A stretch of 6,169 nucleotides of DNA from DATAWZ01 sp036266975. GTDB lineage: Bacteria; Actinomycetota; Thermoleophilia; Solirubrobacterales; Solirubrobacteraceae. Of the stretch, positions 1-6,169 are shown one piece after another (within the stretch, counting starts at the first letter, position 1; every line of letters begins with the position of its first letter). A program made the position numbers and the translations under genes. Location: the NCBI GenBank assembly GCA_036266975.1, contig DATAWZ010000049.1:1-6169 (forward strand), written 5' to 3'. The notes under the pieces are model-generated. The model had not been told where the DNA came from. It saw only the letters and a program-made list of their open reading frames with translations, and did no database searches.

Positions 1-1847
1 AGCCGCTCGAAGGTCTGGGCCGCGAAGCGACCGAACCACGCGCCCGGCCGCACGATCAGCGCGTCGATCAGCTCGTCGAAGTACCACTTGTTCAGCAGCA
101 GCCGGTGCAGCAGCGGGAGGCGGGCCTCGGCGCGCTCGGCCACCACCGGCTCGCGCACCCAGATGCGGTAGGCGATCGCGATGCCCAGCAGCCCGATGAC
201 CGTGCCCAGGATCAGCCCGATGACGAGCGTGCTGTTGCGGGTGTGGACGTCGTAGAGGGTCGAGTCGCGGAAGCTCGGCGCCAGGAAGTGATCGATCACG
301 TAGTCGGTCTTGGGGATCTGCAGCAGCCCGGCGCCGATCGCGCCGAGGGCGAGCATCCCCATCGCGATCTTCATGGGCCACTCGCGCTCGGCGATGAAGT
401 GGCCCGGGCCCGGGAAGCCGACGTCGGTGTCCTCGAGCTCGCCGTTGGCCGGGTTGATCGGATGCTCGGCGTGGTGCAGATGGCCGTGCTCGAGCTCGCG
501 CGCCTCCTCGCAGGGCTCCCCGTGGAAGGCGCGGAAGATCAGCCGGAAGGTGTACAGCGCGGTCAGGAACGCGCCGAAGTAGCCGAAGCCGTACAGCACC
601 CAGTGCCAGCCGCCGCGCTCGGCGGTGTCGAGCAGGATCTCGTCCTTGGAGAAGAAGCCCGAGAACGGCGGGATGCCCGACAGGGCCAGGCCGCCGATGA
701 TGAAGCAGGCGTAGGTGAACGGCATCGCCTTGCGGAAGCCGCGTATTCGGTCGAGGTTCTGATCGCCGCCCATCGCGCCGATCAGCGAGCCGGCGGCCAT
801 GAACAGCAGCGCCTTGAAGAAGGCGTGCGTCATCAGGTGGAACAGCCCGGCGGCGTAGGCGCCGACGCTGACGCCCATGATCATGTAGCCGATCTGGGAC
901 ATCGTCGAGTAGGCGATGATGCGTTTGACGTCGGTCTGCACGAGCCCGATCGTCCCTGCCACCACCAGCGTCAGGCAGCCGATGATCGCGCCGACGTCCT
1001 GCGCGGTGGGGGCCAGCTCGAACAGCGGGTGCATGCGCGCGATCAGGTACACGCCGGCGGTCACCATCGTCGCGGCGTGGATCAGCGCGCTGACCGGGGT
1101 GGGGCCCTCCATGGCGTCCGGGAGCCAGGTGTGCAGCGGGATCTGCGCCGACTTGGCGAACGCGCCGACGAGCAGCAGGATGCAGCCGGCGACCAGATCG
1201 GGCTGGTCCCTGTGGAAGACGTGGTGGGCCGAGTGGAAGGCCTTCAGGAAGTCGAGCGTCCCGGTGTGCTTGAAGATGAAGAACGTGCCGAGCACCAGCC
1301 CGACGTCGCCGACGACGTTGATGACGAACGCCTTGATGCCCGCGCGAGTGGCGGTCGTGCGCCGGTACCAGAAGGAGATCAGCAGGTAGGAGGCGGCGCC
1401 CACGAAGGCCCAGCCCACGATCAGCAGCAGGAAGTTGCCCGCCTCGACGAGCAGCAGCATCGAGAAGACGAAGAAGTTCAGGTAGGCGAAGAAGCGCCGG
1501 TAGCCGCGGTCCTGGTCCAGGTAGCTCACCGAGTACAGGTGGATGAGCGTGGAGACGCCGCTGACCACGAGCATCATGAACACCGACAGCGGGTCCACGA
1601 GGATCTGCATGCGGGCGTCGAGTCCGCCGGTGACCGCGTAGTTCCACAGCGAGGAGGTGACCTGGCGGTGCGCCGGCGTGTGGCCCTGGAGCTTGATCAG
1701 GGTGATGACCGCGCACACGAAGGCGGCGAACACCGCCGCGGTGCCGAGCCAGCCGGCGGTGCGGCCGCGCATCGCCGGCCACCCCAGCGCGCTGATGATC
1801 GCACCGGCGAGCGGGAAGGCGAGTACGAGCCAGGCGAAGGTCGTCAT
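1..1847 (-). CDS. nuoL: NADH-quinone oxidoreductase subunit L (NuoL), 3' end cut by window edge
   Basis: NuoL is the distal antiporter-like membrane subunit of complex I and moves protons across the cytoplasmic membrane (family knowledge). I translated this frame by hand from the ATG at 1847. It stays open for 615 codons to the left edge, so only the C-terminus is missing. The core matches NuoL/ND5 closely: AKSAQIPLHTWLPDAMEGPT (231-250), then PVSALIHAATMVTAGVYLIAR (from 251), YSTMSQIGYM (313-322), THAFFKALLF (340-349) and GFFSKDEIL (397-405). Key charged residues present are Asp181, Lys232, His257, Lys308, His337, His341, Lys345 and Lys401. The helix-5 glutamate is missing: the motif reads GWAFVGAASYLL, with Ala147 in its place. 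Residues 441-490 form an unusually His/acid-rich loop. The visible end (KWYFDELIDAL, 587-597) is typical of the C-terminal region. The gene starts 6 bases after nuoK, with only a weak AGGG (1858-1861) upstream. Identification is near certain. Confidence 0.97.
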   Translation of the reverse strand, partial: MTTFAWLVLAFPLAGAIISALGWPAMRGRTAGWLGTAAVFAAFVCAVITLIKLQGHTPAHRQVTSSLWNYAVTGGLDARMQILVDPLSVFMMLVVSGVSTLIHLYSVSYLDQDRGYRRFFAYLNFFVFSMLLLVEAGNFLLLIVGWAFVGAASYLLISFWYRRTTATRAGIKAFVINVVGDVGLVLGTFFIFKHTGTLDFLKAFHSAHHVFHRDQPDLVAGCILLLVGAFAKSAQIPLHTWLPDAMEGPTPVSALIHAATMVTAGVYLIARMHPLFELAPTAQDVGAIIGCLTLVVAGTIGLVQTDVKRIIAYSTMSQIGYMIMGVSVGAYAAGLFHLMTHAFFKALLFMAAGSLIGAMGGDQNLDRIRGFRKAMPFTYACFIIGGLALSGIPPFSGFFSKDEILLDTAERGGWHWVLYGFGYFGAFLTALYTFRLIFRAFHGEPCEEARELEHGHLHHAEHPINPANGELEDTDVGFPGPGHFIAEREWPMKIAMGMLALGAIGAGLLQIPKTDYVIDHFLAPSFRDSTLYDVHTRNSTLVIGLILGTVIGLLGIAIAYRIWVREPVVAERAEARLPLLHRLLLNKWYFDELIDALIVRPGAWFGRFAAQTFER

Positions 1848-1853
1848 GCGCTG

Positions 1854-2153
1854 CTAGCCCTGGAGCTCGTGCAGGCGGTCGACGTCGATCGGCAGGCGGC
1901 TTCGGTGCAGCGCGACGATCATGCCCAGGCCGATCGTCACCTCGCAGGCGGCGACGACCATCACGACGATCGCGAAGATCTGCCCGTCGCCGTTGCCCCA
2001 CATGCGCGAGAAGGCGATCAGGGCGAGGTTGCCGGCGTTGAGCATCAGCTCCAGGCAGAGCAGGACGACCAGCGGGTTGCGCCGCGTGAGCACGCCCCCG
2101 GCGCCCAGGCAGAACACGATCGCCGAGACGGCCAGGTACCAGCCGATCGTCAC
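1854..2153 (-). CDS. nuoK: NADH-quinone oxidoreductase subunit K (NuoK)
   Basis: NuoK is a small three-helix membrane subunit of complex I, related to MrpC and mammalian ND4L, in the central proton path (family knowledge). The 99-residue product is the usual family length. It shows three hydrophobic segments at about 3-22, 27-48 and 58-82. Both membrane glutamates known to matter in the family are present: Glu35 in LELMLNAGNL and Glu71 in AACEVTIGLG, matching E. coli Glu36 and Glu72. The start is GTG at 2153-2151, giving MTIGWYLAVS. It overlaps the nuoJ stop in a GTGA junction, and a GGGAG lies 8 bases upstream, so this start is well supported. The stop is TAG, whereas the other complete genes here use TGA. 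nuoL follows after 6 bases in the same frame. Complete, with no oddity in the protein. Confidence 0.97.
   Translation of the reverse strand: MTIGWYLAVSAIVFCLGAGGVLTRRNPLVVLLCLELMLNAGNLALIAFSRMWGNGDGQIFAIVVMVVAACEVTIGLGMIVALHRSRLPIDVDRLHELQG
2150..2153 (-). other. GTGA stop/start overlap between nuoJ and nuoK
   Basis: The four minus-strand bases GTGA hold both the nuoK start (GTG) and the nuoJ stop (TGA). Such overlaps usually mean that ribosomes finishing the first gene reinitiate on the second. This would fit equal production of two membrane subunits that pack together. Coupling is inferred; the overlap is seen directly. Confidence 0.85.
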
Positions 2154-2848
2154 GTGCCGCGCTCCCGGTCGGCCGCCGCCGAGACGGTCAGGCGGGCCCG
2201 CTCCTCCTCCTGGGCCGCGTCGGTGGGCACCAGCGCCACGCCGGCCACGCCCTCGGCCATCGTGCCGGTGCCCGCCGGGCGTACCAGCTCCATCACCGAC
2301 AGCCGGCCGTCGTCCTCGCCGGGCACGCCGCCGCGGCGGCGGGCGAGCACGACCGCGCCCACGGCCGCGATCAGCAGCAGGAACGACGAGGCCTCGAAGG
2401 CGAACAGGAACTTGGTCAGCAGCAGCTGGCCGATCTGCTGCGGGGAGCCGAAGCCGGCGACGTAGCGCGCGCCGTGGTGGTCGATCCCGCGCAGGCCGGT
2501 GCCGAGCAGCGCGATGAACAGCTCGATGCCCATCGCGGTGCAGAAGATCCCGGCGCCGAGGCGCAGGCTGGTGGGCGAGATGTCGCCGGCCGACGCGGAG
2601 CTGAGCTCGACGGTGCCACCGCCGACGTAGGAGACGACGAACACGTAGAGCACCATCACCGCGCCGGCGTAGACGACGACCTGGGCCGCGGCGACGAACT
2701 CGGCGCGCAGCAGCAGGAAGAGCCCGGCGAGCGAGAGCAGGTGGCCGACGAGCGCGAGCACCGAATAGAAGGAGTTCTTGACCGTGATCACGCCGACGGC
2801 CCCCGCGATCGCGCCGATCGCGGCGATGAAGAACATGACCGAGCTCAT
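2150..2848 (-). CDS. nuoJ: NADH-quinone oxidoreductase subunit J (NuoJ)
   Basis: NuoJ (ND6 homologue) is a five-helix membrane subunit next to NuoH and NuoK. Its third helix undergoes a local pi-bulge change linked to coupling (family knowledge). The 232-residue product carries the hallmark AAAQVVVYAGAVMVLYVFVV (53-72), with the conserved Tyr60, and the last helix motif LFAFEASSFLLLIAAVGAVV (148-167), followed by LARRR. Hydrophobic segments lie at about 4-23, 28-47, 51-74, 96-117 and 146-169. After residue 170 there is a hydrophilic, charged tail of about 60 residues ending in RERGT. E. coli NuoJ is about 184 residues, so the tail explains most of the extra length; long tails are common in actinobacterial NuoJ. 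The ATG at 2848 is 28 bases after nuoI, and I see no good Shine-Dalgarno sequence before it. An internal ATG at codon 5 is a possible alternative start. The stop overlaps the nuoK start. Confidence 0.95.
   Translation of the reverse strand: MSSVMFFIAAIGAIAGAVGVITVKNSFYSVLALVGHLLSLAGLFLLLRAEFVAAAQVVVYAGAVMVLYVFVVSYVGGGTVELSSASAGDISPTSLRLGAGIFCTAMGIELFIALLGTGLRGIDHHGARYVAGFGSPQQIGQLLLTKFLFAFEASSFLLLIAAVGAVVLARRRGGVPGEDDGRLSVMELVRPAGTGTMAEGVAGVALVPTDAAQEEERARLTVSAAADRERGT
2162..2166 (-). promoter_or_regulatory. Shine-Dalgarno-like site for nuoK
   Basis: On the minus strand this reads GGGAG, 8 bases before the GTG at 2153, inside the last codons of nuoJ. It is the clearest ribosome binding site in the window. 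It supports the GTG start of nuoK over any later start. Confidence 0.6.
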
Positions 2849-2876
2849 GCCGGGCGGTGGTGGGGCCGGAGGATCA
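2849..2876 (-). other. nuoI-nuoJ spacer, longest non-coding stretch in the window
   Basis: This 28-base spacer starts on the minus strand with TGA, the second stop of the nuoI TGATGA pair, and continues as a C-rich run up to the nuoJ ATG. It holds no AGGAGG-like element, no visible inverted repeat and no promoter-like boxes. nuoJ is probably translated by coupling or by a start that does not depend on Shine-Dalgarno pairing; this is inference. Confidence 0.5.
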
Positions 2877-3416
2877 TCACTCTCCCTCGCGGCGCAGCGG
2901 AGTCCGTTCGAGCGCGTCGGCGAGCATCATCTCCTTGGTGAAGATGAGGTCCGAGCGGTTGTAGTCCGAGAGCTCGTAGTCGTGGCCCATCGTGATCGCG
3001 TCGAACGGGCAGGCGACCTCGCAGTAGCCGCAGAAGATGCAGCGGCTCATGTTGATCTCGTAGACCGCCGCGTAGCGCTCGCCGGCCGAGACGCGGTGCT
3101 CGGGTGTGTTCTCGGCGGCGACGACGCGGATGCAGTCGGCCGGGCACGCCGCCGCGCACAGCGAGCAGCCCACGCACTTCTCCAGGCCCGTGTCCTGGAA
3201 GCGGTGCAGGCGGTGCCGGCCGCGGAAGCGCGGATAGACCGGCACCTTCTCCTCGGGGTACTGGATGGTCTGGGGGCCGTCGATCCAGCGCGCGAAGGTC
3301 GTCTTCAGTCCGCGCAGCGTCTCGCCGAACGTGCGGTAGGCGCTCCCGGCCACGCTCGGCGTGGGGACGCGCTGGACGGCGACGACGTCGTCGCCGGGAT
3401 TCCACTCACCAGTCAT
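2877..3416 (-). CDS. nuoI: NADH-quinone oxidoreductase subunit I (NuoI), 2x[4Fe-4S] ferredoxin-like
   Basis: NuoI (TYKY homologue) sits in the peripheral arm where it meets the membrane. It holds clusters N6a and N6b, which pass electrons towards N2 and quinone (family knowledge). The 179-residue product has two full 4Fe-4S motifs: Cys81, Cys84, Cys87 and Cys91 followed by Pro (CVGCSLCAAACP), and Cys126, Cys129, Cys132 and Cys136 followed by Pro (CIFCGYCEVACP). Each motif probably supplies three ligands to one cluster and one to the other, as in 8Fe ferredoxins. An extra Cys95 follows the first motif. The length is close to E. coli NuoI (180). The first 25 or so residues look like a variable leader; conserved sequence begins near YRTFGETLRGLKTTF. 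The ATG at 3416 is the first usable start, because an in-frame TGA lies 12 bases upstream of it. No clear Shine-Dalgarno is visible. The gene ends in a tandem TGATGA stop, 28 bases before nuoJ. Confidence 0.97.
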   Translation of the reverse strand: MTGEWNPGDDVVAVQRVPTPSVAGSAYRTFGETLRGLKTTFARWIDGPQTIQYPEEKVPVYPRFRGRHRLHRFQDTGLEKCVGCSLCAAACPADCIRVVAAENTPEHRVSAGERYAAVYEINMSRCIFCGYCEVACPFDAITMGHDYELSDYNRSDLIFTKEMMLADALERTPLRREGE

Positions 3417-3438
3417 GCGGGCGCCAGTTCATCAGGTT

Positions 3439-4466
<1,028 letters not shown>

Positions 4467-4470
<4 letters not shown>

Positions 4471-6169
4471 GGCAGCTCGGGCTCCGGGGAGGCCTCGGGC
4501 GGCTCGAAGTCCTCGCCGCCGACGACGATCGGCATCCCGCTCTCGTCGAGCTCACCCTCGAGCTCGGGCTCCGGCTCGGGCGGGATCTCGACCTGGACGA
4601 ACACCGCGCCGTCGGCGCCGGTGAAGCGAGTGGCGGGCGCGCCCGGGATGCCCTCGGGCAGGAAGGCGCTCCCGGCCGGGACGGCGTGTCGCAGCTCGAC
4701 GATGGCCAGCAGCGCGCGCGTCTCGTCGGCCAGGTCGCGGACCTGGACCTGCTGGCCGTGCTCGAGCCCGCGCTCGGCGGCGTCGGCGGGCGAGAGCTCC
4801 ACGCGCGCGAGCGGATGCAGGAAGGCCAGCGCGGGCGACGCCTGCACCGCGGCCGAGGCCCACACGGGCCGGTAGGTGCCCAGGCGCAGGGCGCCCTCGG
4901 GGGCCGGGCGCTCGGCGCCGGCCCCGCCGCCGCCCGGCGTCGGCGTCGCGGCAGGCAGCCGTGCGGCGGAGTCGCGCTCGGGCCAGCGCACGCCGCGCCC
5001 GCCGATCTCCTCGAGCGAGAGGCCGTGGTAGAAGGGCACCGCGTCGATGAGCTGGGCGGTGGCCGCCGCGCCGGTGAGGATGCCCAGGGAGTGGCCGACG
5101 CGGTCGGCCACGTCGGCGAGCACGTACCACTCGGGACGGACCGTCCCGGGGTTGGCGATCCCCGGGCGCAGGCGCTGAAGGCGCCCGTCGGGGTGCACGA
5201 CGGTGCCCTCCTTCTCGGCGTAGCTCTGGGCGGGGAAGACGACCGTGGCGTGCTCGCGGAGCCCCTCGGTCAGGAACTCGGCGTGCGCGACGATCGTCGA
5301 GGCCTTCTCCAGCGCGCGCTCCCACCCCTCGTGGTCGGGGTGGCTGTCGAGCGGGTCGGTTCCGAGCAGGTACAGGGCGGTGATCTCGCCCGCCGCGGTC
5401 GCCCGCGCGATCTCGGCGGCGTCGCGTCCCGGCCGGGCGGCGGCGTAGCCGGGCCCGATGCCGGGCAGCATGCCCGCCTCGCGCAGGCCGCGCCCGTTGG
5501 GCGAGGAGGGCACCTCGAGCAGCCCGGCGCCGGCGGTCTCGGCCAGCCCCAGCAGCCCGGCAACCGCGTGCAGATCGGCCAGGGCCCCCGGCCCGTGCGG
5601 GCCGCGCGCCAGGCGCTCGCTCCACAGGATCACGACCTCGCCGGCATTGGCCTCCCCCTCGCGGCCGCGCAGCAGCGCGACCAGCTCGGCCAGTGGCCCG
5701 TCCGCCGGCCCGCCCCGCAGCGCGGCGCGCAGGGCGGCGACGAATGCCGGGCCCCCGCCGGGCTCGTAGCGCAGCGTGAGCGCGGCGTCCGCGTCGAGCG
5801 CCGAGGGGCGCGCGCCGGCGATCGCCAGCGCGACGCGGTGTCGGCGGTGGCCCTTGCGCAGGCGCAGCTCGAGGATCGGCGCCTCGTCGACCGGCTCGCA
5901 GTCGAGCACGAGCACGGCCCGCGCCCACTCGAGGTCGCTCACGGTCGCGGCCAGCGCCGGCGCGGCGAGCGCCTGGTGCAGCTCGAGCGGCAGCGGCGGG
6001 CCGACGCGGCAGTCCACGTCGCCCGAGTCCATCCCCTCGCGCAGCAGCCGCTGCAGCAGGAACGCCTCCTCGTTGGTCGCCTGGCCGCCGACGAGCGCGG
6101 CCGTGTGGCCCTTGTGGCGGCCGATCACCTTGGCGGCGTCGAGCGCGCGCTCCCAGCTGACGGGACGCA
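4467..6169 (-). CDS. nuoG: NADH-quinone oxidoreductase subunit G (NuoG), C-terminal part; 5' end outside window
   Basis: NuoG (75-kDa homologue) is the large iron-sulfur subunit of the peripheral arm. Only its C-terminal 566 residues are visible, from the molybdopterin-oxidoreductase-like domain, which in complex I has lost its cofactor role. The N-terminal cluster-binding domains should lie beyond the right edge. The frame is open through 6167, and the residues upstream of a GTG at 6128 (RPVSWERALDAAKVIG) fit the family, so that GTG is an internal valine. Counting from 6167, recognisable blocks are GGQATNEEAF (27-36), LYLLGTDPLDSHPDHEGWE (265-283), VVFPAQSYAEKEGTVVHPDG (309-328), RPEWYVLADVADRVG (344-358) and a C-terminal beta-barrel dinucleotide-binding-like domain (about 427-527). 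A Gly/Pro/Ala linker precedes that domain (about 401-426). The protein ends in an acidic Pro/Glu-rich tail of about 40 residues. The stop overlaps nuoH by 4 bases. NuoG is favoured over other molybdopterin oxidoreductases because of its place before nuoH. Confidence 0.94.

Noticed and set aside
105..2465. Plus-strand open frame of 786 codons opposite nuoL, nuoK and part of nuoJ
   Set aside because: Its codons align exactly with those of nuoL and nuoK on the other strand. In that phase a stop appears only where the real gene uses TTA, CTA or TCA, which GC-rich genes avoid. The product is a low-complexity mix of Asp, Arg, His, Glu, Gln and Ala, the mirror of a hydrophobic protein, and the minus strand clearly encodes nuo genes.
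2845..3405. Minus-strand open frame of 186 codons overlapping nuoI
   Set aside because: It is an Arg-rich off-frame shadow. The overlapping frame holds both 4Fe-4S motifs of NuoI.
4552..5928. Minus-strand open frame of 458 codons inside nuoG in another frame
   Set aside because: The product is almost entirely Arg, Ala, Gly and Pro, as expected from an off-frame reading of a GC-rich gene. The nuoG frame has clear family motifs over the same bases.
6126..6128. GTG as a possible start of a shorter molybdopterin-like gene
   Set aside because: The frame stays open upstream to the window edge and the residues there (RPVSWERALDAAK) fit the molybdopterin oxidoreductase family, so this GTG is an internal valine of nuoG.

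Overview
This window is the middle of a complex I (proton-translocating NADH:quinone oxidoreductase, NDH-1) operon. All genes are on the minus strand. Read in the direction of transcription, from high to low coordinates, the order is nuoG (3' part only), nuoH, nuoI, nuoJ, nuoK and nuoL (lacking only its 3' end). This is the classical bacterial nuo order. nuoG runs off the right edge and nuoL runs off the left edge. The remaining nuo genes would lie outside the window: A-F and the start of G to the right, and the end of L plus M and N to the left.

The DNA is very GC-rich, with a strong preference for G or C at third codon positions. The long hydrophilic tail on NuoJ, the style of the NuoH and NuoL sequences and the codon use suggest a high-GC actinobacterium, possibly a member of Thermoleophilia/Solirubrobacterales. 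That placement is my inference from sequence style and was not tested by any search.

The operon is packed tightly. nuoG and nuoH overlap by 4 bases (ATGA), as do nuoJ and nuoK (GTGA). nuoK and nuoL are 6 bases apart, nuoH and nuoI 22, and nuoI and nuoJ 28. I see no internal promoter, terminator, RNA gene, repeat, mobile element or CRISPR array, and no gap longer than 28 bases. The genes encode a continuous slice of the enzyme: NuoG and NuoI carry iron-sulfur clusters in the peripheral arm, NuoH forms the quinone site and joins the arms, NuoJ and NuoK form the central membrane proton path, and NuoL is the distal antiporter-like pump.

I do not see a new system here. The one departure of real interest is in NuoL: the normally invariant glutamate of transmembrane helix 5 (Glu144 in E. 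coli) is replaced by alanine, while the other key charged residues are kept. Lesser oddities are a His/acid-rich loop in NuoL, an acidic Pro/Glu-rich tail on NuoG, and a long charged tail on NuoJ. The very long plus-strand open frames are codon-aligned antisense shadows of the nuo genes.
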